Positions 25,091-36,370 are shown, numbered from the stretch's first letter. The stretch: DNA of 64,000 nt from Dechloromonas sp. (GCA_011391255.1 JAABQV010000004.1:1-64000), one strand, 5' to 3'. Notes: a model not told the origin generated them from the sequence alone. Made by a program: numbers and translations.

Positions 25091-27493
25091 ATGGCTATCG
25101 ACATGACTCAGTTCTACCAGGTGTTCTTCGAGGAATCGGCGGAGCACCTGGCGGCGATGGAAACGCTTTTGCTTGAACTGGATATCGACAATCCGGATTC
25201 CGAGCAGTTGAACGCTATTTTCCGGGCGGCGCACTCGATCAAGGGCAGTGCCGGTACCTTTGGTTTCAATGATCTCGCTGAAACTACGCACATCCTGGAA
25301 AATCTGCTCGACCGTATTCGCAAGCATGAACTTGTTTTGCGTGCCGACATGGTGGACGCTTTCCTGGAATGCGGAGACCGCCTGCGCGAAATGCTTGAAG
25401 GCCATCAGGGGCGAGCTACAGCAGATCCGGCGCAGGTTGAGGCGATTTGTGCGCGTTTGCGTCAGCTTTCATCCGATGATGCACCGAACCCGGCGCCGAT
25501 AGCGCGCGAAGTGGCAGAGGTGCCCGCAGCGCCGCCTCTACCGTTAGCCGATGACGAGATTGCCGTTATCCCGCCAGTGCCGGATAACGGCAAGCGGGTT
25601 TACGATATTCAGTTTGTGCCTACCCAGATTTCAGTCAAAGGCGATGGTGTTGCCAATTTGCTGGATGAGCTGCGCTCAATGGGTGTTCTGGAGATCATCG
25701 TTCAGCCCGATGTGCAGGGGGCCGAAGGATTCTGGGAGATACGGCTAACGACTGACGTGGCCAAAGAGATTTTTGCTGATCAGATTGACTTCATTTCGGA
25801 TAACGGTGCCTGGCGTGTTGCTGAAGACACCGCTGTTGCGGTCGACGGCTCAATGGCCTTCGGATTTTTCGGTGACTCACCCGGTATCCCGGACAGCGTA
25901 CGTGGTTACGGTTTCTTCGAAAGGCCTGACGACTTAAGTGGTGTTACCCAACCGGCGGTTTCGGGAGACGATGATGGCTATGGGTTCTTTGAGCCGCTAC
26001 CCAAAGAATTGATGGCGGTGCTGGAAGCCGTGCCGATGGCCGAAGAGGGTGATGGCTATGGATTTTTTGCACCACTGACGTCGCCGGCACCGGCGCCGGA
26101 ACCTGCGGTTCCAATGGCTGAAGAAGGTGACGGCTTTGGCTTCTTTGCGCCCTTGCCGCCGGTTGTCGCTGAAGCGCCGGCAGTTGCCTTGGTGCCCAAA
26201 GCGGCGCCGGTCGCGGCTGCCGCTCCCGCTCCAGTAGCAGCGAAGGAGGCAGCGGTTCCTGCAGCGGCCCGTGCTGCGGCCAGGCCAGCCGCTGCAGCTG
26301 CTGCTGCCAGCGGCGATTCGTCGATTCGAGTCAGTATCGAAAAGGTGGATCAGCTGATCAATCTGGTCGGTGAGTTGGTTATCACCCAGGCGATGTTGCT
26401 GCAAACCGCAACCCAGATGCAAGAGCAGGCGCCGGAGCGTTTAACGGTAGGTCTCGCGCAGTTGGAGCGCAATACGCGTGACCTGCAAGAGTCGGTGATG
26501 TCGATCCGCATGATGCAGATTTCCTTCGTTTTCTCGCGCTTCCCGCGCGTTGTACGCGATTTGTCGGGCAAGCTGGGCAAGCAGGTTGAGCTAAAAACTT
26601 CCGGTGAGACAACTGAACTCGACAAGAGCCTGATCGAGCGCATTACCGATCCGCTTACCCACCTGATCCGCAACAGTCTCGATCATGGTATCGAGTCACC
26701 TGAGAAGCGGGTGGCGGCTGGCAAGAGCCCGGTCGGCACGATTACCCTCAAGGCCTACCATCAGGGCGGCAATATCGTCATTGAGGTGGGTGATGATGGC
26801 GCTGGTTTGCCGCGTCAGAAAATTCTCGATAAGGCGCGTGAAAAAGGCTTGCCGGTTTCCGATCAGATGACCGATCAGGAAGTCTTCCACCTGATTTTCG
26901 AGGCTGGCTTTTCGACTGCCGAGCAGGTTACTGATGTTTCCGGTCGCGGCGTCGGCATGGATGTTGTGCGACGCAATATTCAGGAAATGGGCGGTCGTGT
27001 CGAAATCGACTCGATGATTGGCGTTGGCACCCGCATTACGGTGCGCCTGCCGCTGACCCTGGCGATTCTCGACGGCATGTCGGTAGCGGTGGGCGATCAG
27101 ACCTACATCCTGCCCCTGTCTTACGTCATCGAATCGGTTCAGCCGGAGCCGGGTGATATCAAGACGCTTTCAAATCAGGGTCGGGTCATTCAGGTGCGTG
27201 GCGAATACTTGCCGGTGCTGGTGCTGCCCGAGTTGTTCGGGATCAAGTCAAAGTGGCGCCACTTCACTCAGGGCATCATGATTGTGATTGACGCTGACGG
27301 CACCAAGGCCGCCTTGTGTGTTGATGCCCTGATTGGTCAGCACCAGGTGGTCATCAAGAGCCTGGAATCGAATTACCGCCGTGTGACTGGCGTTTCCGGC
27401 GCCACCATCATGGGCGATGGTCATGTGGCACTGATTCTGGATGTGTCGGCGATTGCCGGCATGGCGAAAACAATGATGCAGAAGGCTGGCTAA
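25091..27493 (+). CDS. cheA: Chemotaxis histidine kinase CheA (first copy)
   Basis: An 800-aa kinase. P1 Hpt domain with H48 ('[16 protein letters not shown]'); a compact P2-like domain (about 165-255, starting '[16 protein letters not shown]'); an unusual linker with repeated 'GYGFF' motifs (about 255-355); an Ala/Pro-rich stretch; P3 dimerisation; a P4 ATPase with N box '[12 protein letters not shown]' (about 522), G1 'DDGAGLP' and G2 'GRGVGMD'; and a P5 CheW-like domain. It phosphorylates CheY and CheB in response to MCPs. About 95 bases separate it from cheY; cheW follows after 19 bases. Confidence 0.96.
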   Translation: MAIDMTQFYQVFFEESAEHLAAMETLLLELDIDNPDSEQLNAIFRAAHSIKGSAGTFGFNDLAETTHILENLLDRIRKHELVLRADMVDAFLECGDRLREMLEGHQGRATADPAQVEAICARLRQLSSDDAPNPAPIAREVAEVPAAPPLPLADDEIAVIPPVPDNGKRVYDIQFVPTQISVKGDGVANLLDELRSMGVLEIIVQPDVQGAEGFWEIRLTTDVAKEIFADQIDFISDNGAWRVAEDTAVAVDGSMAFGFFGDSPGIPDSVRGYGFFERPDDLSGVTQPAVSGDDDGYGFFEPLPKELMAVLEAVPMAEEGDGYGFFAPLTSPAPAPEPAVPMAEEGDGFGFFAPLPPVVAEAPAVALVPKAAPVAAAAPAPVAAKEAAVPAAARAAARPAAAAAAASGDSSIRVSIEKVDQLINLVGELVITQAMLLQTATQMQEQAPERLTVGLAQLERNTRDLQESVMSIRMMQISFVFSRFPRVVRDLSGKLGKQVELKTSGETTELDKSLIERITDPLTHLIRNSLDHGIESPEKRVAAGKSPVGTITLKAYHQGGNIVIEVGDDGAGLPRQKILDKAREKGLPVSDQMTDQEVFHLIFEAGFSTAEQVTDVSGRGVGMDVVRRNIQEMGGRVEIDSMIGVGTRITVRLPLTLAILDGMSVAVGDQTYILPLSYVIESVQPEPGDIKTLSNQGRVIQVRGEYLPVLVLPELFGIKSKWRHFTQGIMIVIDADGTKAALCVDALIGQHQVVIKSLESNYRRVTGVSGATIMGDGHVALILDVSAIAGMAKTMMQKAG

Positions 27494-27512
27494 GGCCAAA
27501 CAAGGAGCAAAG

Positions 27513-28013
27513 ATGGAAGCGAAGACACATGCAGGCGCCGCCGCAAGCGACGAGGATCTGGTCTCCAGTGAATACCTGACATTCACGCTGGGGAGCGAGG
27601 AGTACGCGATTGATATTCTTAAGGTTCAGGAGATCCGTGGCTACGAGCAACCGACCCTGATTGCCAATGCGCCGCTATTTATCAAGGGCGTTATCAATTT
27701 GCGCGGGATCATCGTGCCTATCGTTGATTTGCGGATCAAGTTCAAACTGGGGTCGATTGATTACACGCCATTTACGGTGGTTATCATCCTCAATATTGCG
27801 CGCCGTGTGATCGGTGTTGTGGTCGACAGCGTTTCTGACGTGATTTCCCTGAACGCCAACCAGATTCGCCAGGCGCCTGACTTTTCCGGCAGCTTTGATA
27901 CCAAGTACATCCTTGGTCTGGCGACCATTGATACGCGGATGATGATCGTCACCGACATCGAGCGCCTGATGACCAGTGGCGATATGGAACTGATCGACTC
28001 GGCCAGCGAGTGA
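27513..28013 (+). CDS. cheW: Chemotaxis coupling protein CheW
   Basis: A 166-aa protein consisting of one CheW (SH3-like) domain: '[20 protein letters not shown]', '[19 protein letters not shown]' and '[10 protein letters not shown]' are diagnostic. It bridges MCP tips and the P5 domain of CheA. It has a good ribosome site (aaggagca) and lies directly between cheA1 and the three large MCP genes. It is the only stand-alone CheW gene in the window, so CheA2 presumably shares it or uses the CheV proteins. Confidence 0.95.
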   Translation: MEAKTHAGAAASDEDLVSSEYLTFTLGSEEYAIDILKVQEIRGYEQPTLIANAPLFIKGVINLRGIIVPIVDLRIKFKLGSIDYTPFTVVIILNIARRVIGVVVDSVSDVISLNANQIRQAPDFSGSFDTKYILGLATIDTRMMIVTDIERLMTSGDMELIDSASE

Positions 28014-28041
28014 ACCCGCAATCTTTCTCGGGAACGGTGAT

Positions 28042-30738
28042 ATGTTGAATTTGCGTAACTACAAGATAGGTACCCGTCTGCTGATGACGACGGTGGGCGC
28101 CCTGGTGCTGATGATCGCTTTTGTCGCGATCGGGTTGATCAGCCTGAAAGCAGTTGGCGACAAGGTTGATTACATCGTCAATAACAATATCAAGAAGACC
28201 GACCAGGCAGTCACCATGCGCATGCGCAGCTTGCTGATTGCTCGCGAAGTCCGCAGTGCACTGATCTACGAAGAAACTGACAAGCAGATGGCCGAGCAGG
28301 CCAAAGTCGACGCGAGTCTTAAAAGTTATATGGAAGTTGAGAACGACCTGTTCTCAACGCTGGCTTCCGCCCGTGGTAAAGAAATATTTGACCGCGTGAT
28401 TCCCGCCAGAAAAGCGGCAGAAGCTTCGGTCACTCAGATGTTCGTGCTGATCAAGTCAGGTAACCGCCCGGCCATGGACACGCATTTCGTCGATGATTTG
28501 CAGCCGAAAATGCAGGTCTGGTTCGATAGTATTGGTGACTTTGTCCAACTGCAGAAAGACAACAATAGTCGTAGCGTAACCGAGATTAGCGAGATCAAGA
28601 GTAAGGTCCAGACGACGATGTTTTTACTGATTGTTCTGGCAGTAGTGGTCATGGTGCCTGCCGGGCTTTGGGTGACGCGTCAGATTACCGGCCCCTTGCA
28701 TCAAGCGGTTGTGGTTTCCGATGCGGTGGCCGCCGGCAATTTTGATAACCAGCTTGATACCAGCGGCAAAGACGAGCCGGCGCAATTGTTGAGTGCCTTG
28801 AGTCGCATGCAGGTCGATCTGAAAAGCCGCACCGAAGCCGAGCGTAGAGTGGCTAACGAAGCCTTACGCATCAAGGTGGCGCTGGATTCTTCATCGAACA
28901 GCATGATGGTGGCTGATCCTGACGGGGTAATTATTTATTGCAACTCTGCTGTTCTTGAAATGATGCGGTTGGCTGAGGCAGATATTCGCAAAGACCTGCC
29001 CAATTTTAGGGCCGGAGAAATTCTCGGCGCCAATTTTGACATTTACCACAAGCAAAAATCGCATCAGCGCAACCTGCTGGCCGGGCTTAAAGGGATGCAT
29101 CGCTTCCAGATCGTTGTCGGCGGGCATTCCTTCAGTTTGGTCGCCAGCCCGATCTTGAATGCTCAGGGCGAGCGACTGGGGACGGTGGTTGAATGGACTG
29201 ACCGGACCGCCGAAGTGGCGATTGAAAAAGAAGTCAGCGGGATTATTTCGGCAGCGGCAGCGGGAGATTTCACGCGGCGTATTGCGGCTAACGAAATGAG
29301 CGGCTTCTTCCGCCAGATTTCCACCGGGATCAATGATCTGCTGGAGGTGAATAGTCGTGCCTTGGGTGACGTTGGCGCGATGCTGACCCGCCTCTCACAA
29401 GGCGATCTGACCCACAAGATCGACACCGAATATCAAGGCATGCTGGGGCGTTTAAAAGATGATGCCAATGTTACGGTCGACAACCTGCAGGAGATCATTT
29501 ATTCGATCAAGAGTGCGACCGATGCAATCAATACGGCGGCACAGGAAATTGCCAGTGGCAATCAGGATCTTTCCGGCCGTACCGAACAGCAAGCTTCCAG
29601 TCTTGAAGAAACTGCTTCAAGCATGGAGCAGCTGACCAGCACGGTGAAACAAAATGCCGAAAATGCCCGTCAGGCCAATGAATTAGCCGATAGCGCGCAG
29701 CGCGTTGCCGAGCAGGGCGGCCAGGTGGTTGGCCAGGTGGTCGATACGATGGAGGCGATTCATCAATCGTCAAGCAAGATCTCCGACATCATCGGCGTGA
29801 TTGACGGCATTGCTTTCCAGACCAATATTCTGGCGCTGAACGCAGCGGTTGAGGCGGCACGTGCCGGCGAGCAGGGGCGTGGTTTTGCGGTTGTCGCCAC
29901 CGAGGTGCGCAATCTGGCGCAGCGCAGTGCTGCCGCCGCCCGGGAGATCAAGGGGCTGATTTCGGATTCGGTTGATAAGGTTGAGGCGGGCACCCGTCAG
30001 GTCGATCAGGCCGGACGCACGATGAGTGAAGTGGTGTCGAGCATTCAGCGGGTCGCCAAAATCATGGCCGATATCTCGCATGCGACGCGTGAACAGACTG
30101 CCGGTATCGAGCAGGTTGGCCTTGCCATCACGCAGATGGATGAGATGACGCAACAGAATGCGGCGCTGGTTGAACAAGCAGCAGCAGCAGCGGAGAGTCT
30201 CGAAGAGCAGGCGCGCAATCTGTCGCAATCTGTCTCAATATTTCGCCTTTCAGGGGCGCTGGTGATCGAAGGTCAGGCCAACGTTAGCGGGCTCGACTTC
30301 GACGGTGCCATCTCGGCGCACGGCAAGTGGAAACAGCGTTTGCTTGATTATGTAGCGGGGGACAGTGAGCAACTTGATCCCGTGGTGGTTGGTCGTGACG
30401 ACCAATGTGCGCTGGGTTGCTGGATTCACGGCGACGGACGTGCCTTGCGCAACAACGCCCGCTACGCCGATCTCAAAGGCGAGCACGCCGGCTTCCACCG
30501 TTGCGCTGCAGATGTTATTCGGACAACGATTTCAGGCGATGCCGAGGGAGCTCGCGAGCAAATCAATGGTGAGTTTTCCAATCGTTCCCAGCGGGTGATC
30601 GGCTTGCTTGAGCAAATGCGTGGTGGTTCAAAAAATACCCCTCCCAAGCAGTTGACCGCAACCATTGCCAAAAATACCCAAGCTCGACCGATGCCGGCAC
30701 TCAGCGCGCCGACTGAAGACGAATGGGCAGAGTTTTAA
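28042..30738 (+). CDS. Methyl-accepting chemotaxis protein with PAS and CZB domains
   Basis: An 898-aa chemoreceptor. TM1 (about 13-36), a four-helix-type periplasmic domain (about 37-190), TM2 (about 191-211), HAMP, PAS-like domain (about 275-390), a second HAMP-like segment, and an MCP signalling hairpin ('[20 protein letters not shown]' at the tip, near 590-610). A C-terminal chemoreceptor zinc-binding (CZB) domain (about 758-860) has the zinc-ligand pattern 'HGKWKQRL', 'CALGCWI' and 'EHAGFH'. It ends in the CheR pentapeptide EWAEF. CZB domains sense zinc and oxidants such as HOCl in other bacteria. First of three tandem paralogues. Confidence 0.93.
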   Translation: MLNLRNYKIGTRLLMTTVGALVLMIAFVAIGLISLKAVGDKVDYIVNNNIKKTDQAVTMRMRSLLIAREVRSALIYEETDKQMAEQAKVDASLKSYMEVENDLFSTLASARGKEIFDRVIPARKAAEASVTQMFVLIKSGNRPAMDTHFVDDLQPKMQVWFDSIGDFVQLQKDNNSRSVTEISEIKSKVQTTMFLLIVLAVVVMVPAGLWVTRQITGPLHQAVVVSDAVAAGNFDNQLDTSGKDEPAQLLSALSRMQVDLKSRTEAERRVANEALRIKVALDSSSNSMMVADPDGVIIYCNSAVLEMMRLAEADIRKDLPNFRAGEILGANFDIYHKQKSHQRNLLAGLKGMHRFQIVVGGHSFSLVASPILNAQGERLGTVVEWTDRTAEVAIEKEVSGIISAAAAGDFTRRIAANEMSGFFRQISTGINDLLEVNSRALGDVGAMLTRLSQGDLTHKIDTEYQGMLGRLKDDANVTVDNLQEIIYSIKSATDAINTAAQEIASGNQDLSGRTEQQASSLEETASSMEQLTSTVKQNAENARQANELADSAQRVAEQGGQVVGQVVDTMEAIHQSSSKISDIIGVIDGIAFQTNILALNAAVEAARAGEQGRGFAVVATEVRNLAQRSAAAAREIKGLISDSVDKVEAGTRQVDQAGRTMSEVVSSIQRVAKIMADISHATREQTAGIEQVGLAITQMDEMTQQNAALVEQAAAAAESLEEQARNLSQSVSIFRLSGALVIEGQANVSGLDFDGAISAHGKWKQRLLDYVAGDSEQLDPVVVGRDDQCALGCWIHGDGRALRNNARYADLKGEHAGFHRCAADVIRTTISGDAEGAREQINGEFSNRSQRVIGLLEQMRGGSKNTPPKQLTATIAKNTQARPMPALSAPTEDEWAEF

Positions 30739-30765
30739 TCGATCAAGATCCGGCGGACAGCAAAT

Positions 30766-33600
30766 ATGAGAAATAACCAGCCTGTAACGAATGTGGAAGT
30801 TCTTCCGGATGACCATAGCCTGAGTGTTTCCAAGACTGACCTGAAGGGAGTAATCACTTTCGTTAACAAGGATTTTCTGGATATCAGCGGCTTTACTGAA
30901 GCCGAATTATTGGGCCAGCCACACAACATCGTCCGCCATCCGGAGATGCCGGTTGAAGCCTATGAGGATATGTGGCGGGACTTGAAAGATGGCCGGCCAT
31001 GGACCGGGGTGGTCAAAAACCGTTGCAAAAATGGCAACTTTTACTGGGTGCTGACAACCGCCACACCGATCCGCGAAAATGGTCAGGTGGTTGGTTATAT
31101 GTCGGTGCGGCGCAAGCCGGAACGGTCTCAGATCGAGGCTTGCGAAAGCCTTTACCGGCAATTCCGTGAAAAAAATGCGGGCGGCTTGCGGATGAGTCAT
31201 GGCGCTGCGGTTAAGGGTGGTGATGGCCTGTTCTCTACCATGTCACTAAAATCCAGGTTGCTCGCTGGGTTCGGCACTCTGCTTTTGGCGATGGCCATGG
31301 TGGCTGGTCTTGGACTGTGGGGCATGGGTAAAACCCACGAGTCAGTTGGCAAGTTGTACAACGAAGGTTTGCAGCCGACGCAGGCGCTGGCAGCGATTGG
31401 CAAGCTGATGGCGGACAATCGCGCTCAGGTTCTGCTTTCGCTTCAGCATGACCCGAATGGTGCTTATGTTAAATTGCATGACCACCCGCTGGAGATGCAT
31501 CTGAAGCAGCTCGATACCAATACCGAGACTATTGGCAAGCACTGGGAAACCTACAAAGCGAGTATCCGTTCCGAAGACCAGCAAAAGCTGGCTGATGATT
31601 ACCTTGAGTCGCGCAAGCGCTATGTTGCAGATGGTTTGCTGTTGGCCAAGGCTGCTTTGCAGGAGGGGCGCTTTGATGATGCAAACCTGATCCTGCTTAA
31701 AAAAATCAATCCTCATTACAACGAAGCCGCTGGTAAGGCTGAGGCTTTGTTCAAGAGGCAAAATGAGCAGGGAGCGCTGCTGCTCTCCGAGAGCGAGGCA
31801 CGCTTCAATAGTGAGCGCCTGTGGATCATGGTGATCCTCGCTCTGGCTTTGGCCGGAGGCGTTTTTATTGCGCTAGGCATTATTCGCTCGATCACGCGGC
31901 CGCTTGAGTTGATTATTGCGACCTTCCAGTCCCTCGCCAACGGCGATTTCACCCGCAATCTCCCCCTGGCGCGCAACGATGAAATCGGCAAAGTTTTGCA
32001 GGGATTGCAGTCAATGCAGATTCAGCAGGGATTTAATGTCGCTGAAGAACAGCGCATTTCCAATGACAACCTGAGGATTAAAATCGCACTTGATTGCGTG
32101 TCAGCCAATCTGCGGATTGCCGGCGATGACGGTACCGTGCTTTATGCAAACCGTGGATTACTAACAACGCTGCGCCAGATTGAGCCCGGCTTGCGGGAGC
32201 AGCAACCCGATTTCTCGGCCGATAAATTTATTGGCAGCAATATTGGTTCGTTTTACCCGGATCCGGTTGCTGCGCTCAAGGTGCTACGTGAATTGCAAGC
32301 AACCCGTCAGTCAGAACTTGAAATCGGCGGCCGGATTTATAACGTCGTGACCAACCCGATCATCAATGACAATGGGCAACGCCTGGGTACGGTCGGTGAG
32401 TGGGTTGACCGCACCGCTGAACTGAATGCACAACGCTCAGTCGCCGCCTTGATTGCCCGCGCTTCTGCTGGCGATCTTGAAGCAAGAATTGATACTCATG
32501 TTCTCGAAGGCTTTTACAAGGATTTGGGAACGGGTATCAACAGCCTCGTGGAAACCAGTGGTTCGGCGATCGGCGAAATTGCCGATCTGCTCTCGAAGGT
32601 TGCTGCCGGCGACCTGACTCAAACGGTAAGCTCGGAATTTGAAGGCACTTTTGGCCGTTTGCGCGATGACGCCAATGAAACGGTGAGCAAGTTGCGTGAA
32701 TTGGTTGGCGATATTCAGCAGTCGGCCGAGACGATTAACACAGCTGCTAAGGAAATTGCTTCAGGCAACGTCGATCTTTCCAGTCGCACCGAAGAACAGG
32801 CCAGTAGCCTCGAAGAAACCGCTTCCAGCATGGAGCAGTTGACCGCAACAGTGAAGCAGAATGCCGAGAACGCCAAACAAGCCAACGATTTGGCCGCCAA
32901 TGCGCAGAGCGTGGCCGAAAAGGGTGGTCAGGTGGTCGGGCAGGTGGTGCACACCATGATCTCCATCCGTCAGGGGAGTAGCAAGATCGCCGACATTATT
33001 GGTGTCATTGATGGCATTGCCTTCCAGACCAACATTCTCGCCTTGAACGCTGCTGTTGAGGCTGCGCGTGCCGGCGAACAGGGCAGAGGCTTTGCGGTGG
33101 TCGCTACCGAAGTACGCAATCTGGCTAAGCGCAGTGCTGATGCCGCCAAGGAAATCAAGGGGCTGATTTCCGATTCTGTCGATCGTGTCGAAGCAGGCAA
33201 TCGCCTGGTTGATCAGGCCGGGCGGACGATGGAAGAGGTCGTCGGTAGCATCAAGCGCGTGGCCAAGATCGTCACCGATATTTCTGAAGCCAGCCGCGAG
33301 CAGAGCGCCGGTATTGAGCAGGTGAGTCTGGCCGTTAGCCAGATGGATGAAGTGACCCAGCAAAATGCAGCGCTGGTTGAAGAAGCGGCGGCTGCCGCTG
33401 AAAGTCTGGAAGAGCAGGCGATTCATTTGGCCGAATCGGTGTCCGTTTTCAAAGTCTCCGATCGTGGGGCAACGCCGCGATTGGCCGCACCGGCGCAGCA
33501 AAGTGCAAAAAGTGCGCCGAGCAGCAAGCAGCGGCAAACGTCAGGAGCACGGCCAGCAGCCTTACCGGAGTCGCTCGATGACGAGTGGAGCGAGTTCTAA
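30766..33600 (+). CDS. Methyl-accepting chemotaxis protein with Aer-type PAS plus periplasmic sensor
   Basis: A 944-aa chemoreceptor. Residues about 10-125 form an Aer-type PAS domain ('[20 protein letters not shown]' is the Aer signature), suggesting FAD-based redox sensing. A TM helix (about 167-187), a four-helix periplasmic domain, TM2 (about 355-375), HAMP, a second PAS-like domain (about 430-545), a second HAMP-like segment and the MCP hairpin follow. It ends in the pentapeptide EWSEF. Having both an intracellular Aer PAS and a full periplasmic module is unusual; Aer proper lacks the latter. Confidence 0.93.
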   Translation: MRNNQPVTNVEVLPDDHSLSVSKTDLKGVITFVNKDFLDISGFTEAELLGQPHNIVRHPEMPVEAYEDMWRDLKDGRPWTGVVKNRCKNGNFYWVLTTATPIRENGQVVGYMSVRRKPERSQIEACESLYRQFREKNAGGLRMSHGAAVKGGDGLFSTMSLKSRLLAGFGTLLLAMAMVAGLGLWGMGKTHESVGKLYNEGLQPTQALAAIGKLMADNRAQVLLSLQHDPNGAYVKLHDHPLEMHLKQLDTNTETIGKHWETYKASIRSEDQQKLADDYLESRKRYVADGLLLAKAALQEGRFDDANLILLKKINPHYNEAAGKAEALFKRQNEQGALLLSESEARFNSERLWIMVILALALAGGVFIALGIIRSITRPLELIIATFQSLANGDFTRNLPLARNDEIGKVLQGLQSMQIQQGFNVAEEQRISNDNLRIKIALDCVSANLRIAGDDGTVLYANRGLLTTLRQIEPGLREQQPDFSADKFIGSNIGSFYPDPVAALKVLRELQATRQSELEIGGRIYNVVTNPIINDNGQRLGTVGEWVDRTAELNAQRSVAALIARASAGDLEARIDTHVLEGFYKDLGTGINSLVETSGSAIGEIADLLSKVAAGDLTQTVSSEFEGTFGRLRDDANETVSKLRELVGDIQQSAETINTAAKEIASGNVDLSSRTEEQASSLEETASSMEQLTATVKQNAENAKQANDLAANAQSVAEKGGQVVGQVVHTMISIRQGSSKIADIIGVIDGIAFQTNILALNAAVEAARAGEQGRGFAVVATEVRNLAKRSADAAKEIKGLISDSVDRVEAGNRLVDQAGRTMEEVVGSIKRVAKIVTDISEASREQSAGIEQVSLAVSQMDEVTQQNAALVEEAAAAAESLEEQAIHLAESVSVFKVSDRGATPRLAAPAQQSAKSAPSSKQRQTSGARPAALPESLDDEWSEF

Positions 33601-33634
33601 GCGCGTTTGTGGTCTTGAGTTCAATTGATTTGTA

Positions 33635-36370
33635 ATGGGAGTTCCAATGGAAAAGCAGGAAGCGCCGACGAGCAAGTTAGCCAATAAGTTTTTGGGGATT
33701 GGACTGGCTATCGCCTTTGCACTGATCGTGCCAATCGTCCCGTTGCTGCAGGGGTACTCCGCGCAAATCAGTAGCAGCGAGCTGGAGCGGGCAGGCGTTG
33801 CGGTCCACCGCGAAATGCGGGCTGTTTTGCAGGATGTTCAGCGCCATCGCGGTGCGACAGCGGCGCTTCTTTCTGGCAAAGAAGGTTTCCGTGAGCGCGC
33901 TGACAAGGCGCGTGGCGGCGTTGATGCGGCGCTCGCCAAATCCGATACCGCTTTGCTGGCTAATGCCGAGCAGCTAGGCAAGATTGAGGATTGGGATAAG
34001 TTTAAAACGGGCTGGCAGCGTTTGCGTGGCGAATTTGCCAACTTGAAGCCAGCGGAAAACGTCAAACAGCACAATGAATTAATCGCTGTCTTGATCGACG
34101 CCATGGGCGGCGTAGCCGATCACTCGGGGCTCGTGCTGGACCCTGAGCTAGCGACCTTTTACGCCATGTCTATTGCCGTGCTGGACTTGCCGCCTGCTAC
34201 CGAACGTATGGGGCAGAGTCGTGCCTTGGGTTCAGTTATTCTGACCGATAAGGTGCTTAGTCAGGAGCGTCGTGACCTGATGATTGGTGCCTTCTCCGAA
34301 ATGCGCATGCGCGAGAAATCCATCGTGGTCAGCGGAGAGAAGGTGTTGGCGGCAAACGCTTCGGCAGCGGCTCGTTTGCAGAACAATTTTGATGAATCGC
34401 GCAGCGGGATTGCGACCTTTATTACAAACGTAAACGACAATATTCTGAAGCCCGAAGCGATGACTTACGACGCGGGGCGCTACTTTGACGAGACCACCAA
34501 GGCGATTGATGCCTCGTTCAAGCTTTACGATAGCGCCATCGCTTTGCTCGATGATTTGCTGGTTGAGAGAATCTCTGGCATCAAAAACTCACGTTTGCTA
34601 ATTTTGTTGATGGTGCTTGGCATCACAGTGGCGGCGGCGGGTTTTGCTTTTGTCACCTTGCGGCGCGTCAATCGTTCTATTGTCACGGCTTCCGATGCGC
34701 TTGATCAAATCGCTGGTGGCCGGCTGGATGTGCCACTGACGATAGAAACTCACGACGAAATCGGTCATATGATCGGCCGCCTCGATGACATGCAAAAGCA
34801 GTTGCAAGCACGTCTTGAGAGTGAACGCCGGGTCAGTAACGAGAACTTGCGTATCAAAATGGCCCTGGACGGCGCTGGAACAGCGATGACCATTTCCGAT
34901 CACAGCAATGCCTTGATCTACATGAACGACGCGGCGACTTCGCTCTGGCGGCAAATGGAGCCGGAGATGGCGCGCCGCGTGCCGGGCTTCTCGGTCAGTG
35001 AAATGTTCAAGCATTCACTGACTGAGTTTTTTGATGACGAATCCCTCAAGACTGCTTTCCGGGCCGAACTGACTGCGCCACGTACCCTCGAAGTCGCCAT
35101 GTGCGGCAAGATTATTCAGGTAACGGCCTCGCCCGTTCGTGACGCTAACGGCGCCTACCTGGGGCGTGCCAGCCAGTGGGTTGATCGTACGGAAGAGGTC
35201 GGCGTCGAGAACGAAGTGGGTGGTATCGTCAATGCGGCTTCGCGCGGTGACTTTACGCAACGTGTTGCGGTCGACGGCAAAAAAGGCTTCTTTTTACGCC
35301 TTGGCAATGACCTTAATTCGCTTATTCAAACCAGCGAAGTCGGGCTTAATGATGTGGTTCAGGTACTCTCAGCTTTGGCTGAAGGTGATTTGACCAAGTC
35401 GATTACCGCTGATTACGAAGGTACCTTTGGTCAGCTCAAGGACGACTCCAATCTAACGGTGACCCGCTTGCGCGACATCATCGGCCAGATCCACGAGGCC
35501 GCCGATGCGATCAATACCGCCGCCAAGGAAATTTCCTCGGGCAATCAGGATCTCTCTTCGCGCACCGAAGAGCAGGCCAGCAGTCTGGAAGAAACCGCTT
35601 CAAGCATGGAGCAGCTGACCAGTACCGTCAAACAGAATGCGGATAATGCACGCCAGGCCAACGATCTGGCCGTCACCGCCCAGCAGGTGGCGATCAAGGG
35701 TGGCGAGATGGTCGCCAACGTGGTCGATACGATGAGCGCTATCCAGCAATCCAGCGCACGTATCTCTGACATTATCGGGGTCATTGACGGTATCGCATTC
35801 CAGACCAATATTTTGGCTTTGAACGCCGCAGTTGAAGCCGCGCGTGCCGGCGAGCAGGGGCGTGGGTTTGCTGTCGTCGCCACTGAAGTACGCAATCTGG
35901 CGCAGCGCAGTGCGGGTGCCGCCAAGGAAATCAAGGGCTTGATCGCCGATTCGGTCAGCAAGGTTGAAGCCGGGCATCGCCAGGTCGATGAGGCCGGTCA
36001 AACGATGGAAGATATTGTAAATAGCATCAAACAAGTCGCCAGAATTATGGCTGACATTTCGGAAGCCAGTCGCGAACAGAGCGCAGGCATCGAGCAGGTG
36101 AGCCTGGCAGTTTCGCAAATGGATGAGGTTACACAACAAAACGCCGCTTTGGTCGAGCAGGCTGCGGCAGCGGCGGAGAGTCTTGAGGAGCAGGCGCACA
36201 ATCTGGCCAAGGCGGTTTCGGTCTTTAAGCTTGGTGCAGCTCGGGCAAGCAATCGCCTGGCCGCTCCGCGCGCCACACCGGAACAACCAAAACGTGCTCC
36301 GCAACGCTTGGCATCCCCGAAACAAGCAGCCTTGCCGGCTAGCGTTGATGATGAGTGGGAAGAATTCTAA
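33635..36370 (+). CDS. Methyl-accepting chemotaxis protein, helical periplasmic sensor and PAS
   Basis: A 911-aa chemoreceptor. TM1 (about 18-38), a large all-helical periplasmic region (about 39-315) with a nitrate/nitrite-sensor-like 'HREMRAVLQDVQRHRGATAA' helix and the 'LVLDPELATFYAMSI' segment, TM2 (about 318-340), HAMP, PAS-like domain (about 405-520), second HAMP-like segment and MCP hairpin. It ends in the pentapeptide EWEEF. The start is taken as the ATG giving 'MGVPMEKQ'; the second Met (residue 5) is also possible. The stop overlaps the cheR start (TAATG). The ligand is unknown. Confidence 0.92.
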   Translation: MGVPMEKQEAPTSKLANKFLGIGLAIAFALIVPIVPLLQGYSAQISSSELERAGVAVHREMRAVLQDVQRHRGATAALLSGKEGFRERADKARGGVDAALAKSDTALLANAEQLGKIEDWDKFKTGWQRLRGEFANLKPAENVKQHNELIAVLIDAMGGVADHSGLVLDPELATFYAMSIAVLDLPPATERMGQSRALGSVILTDKVLSQERRDLMIGAFSEMRMREKSIVVSGEKVLAANASAAARLQNNFDESRSGIATFITNVNDNILKPEAMTYDAGRYFDETTKAIDASFKLYDSAIALLDDLLVERISGIKNSRLLILLMVLGITVAAAGFAFVTLRRVNRSIVTASDALDQIAGGRLDVPLTIETHDEIGHMIGRLDDMQKQLQARLESERRVSNENLRIKMALDGAGTAMTISDHSNALIYMNDAATSLWRQMEPEMARRVPGFSVSEMFKHSLTEFFDDESLKTAFRAELTAPRTLEVAMCGKIIQVTASPVRDANGAYLGRASQWVDRTEEVGVENEVGGIVNAASRGDFTQRVAVDGKKGFFLRLGNDLNSLIQTSEVGLNDVVQVLSALAEGDLTKSITADYEGTFGQLKDDSNLTVTRLRDIIGQIHEAADAINTAAKEISSGNQDLSSRTEEQASSLEETASSMEQLTSTVKQNADNARQANDLAVTAQQVAIKGGEMVANVVDTMSAIQQSSARISDIIGVIDGIAFQTNILALNAAVEAARAGEQGRGFAVVATEVRNLAQRSAGAAKEIKGLIADSVSKVEAGHRQVDEAGQTMEDIVNSIKQVARIMADISEASREQSAGIEQVSLAVSQMDEVTQQNAALVEQAAAAAESLEEQAHNLAKAVSVFKLGAARASNRLAAPRATPEQPKRAPQRLASPKQAALPASVDDEWEEF

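Noticed and set aside
26150..26330. Ala/Pro-rich low-complexity stretch in cheA1 as a frameshift or assembly artefact
   Set aside because: The reading frame continues into a canonical P3 domain and similar linkers are common in CheA.
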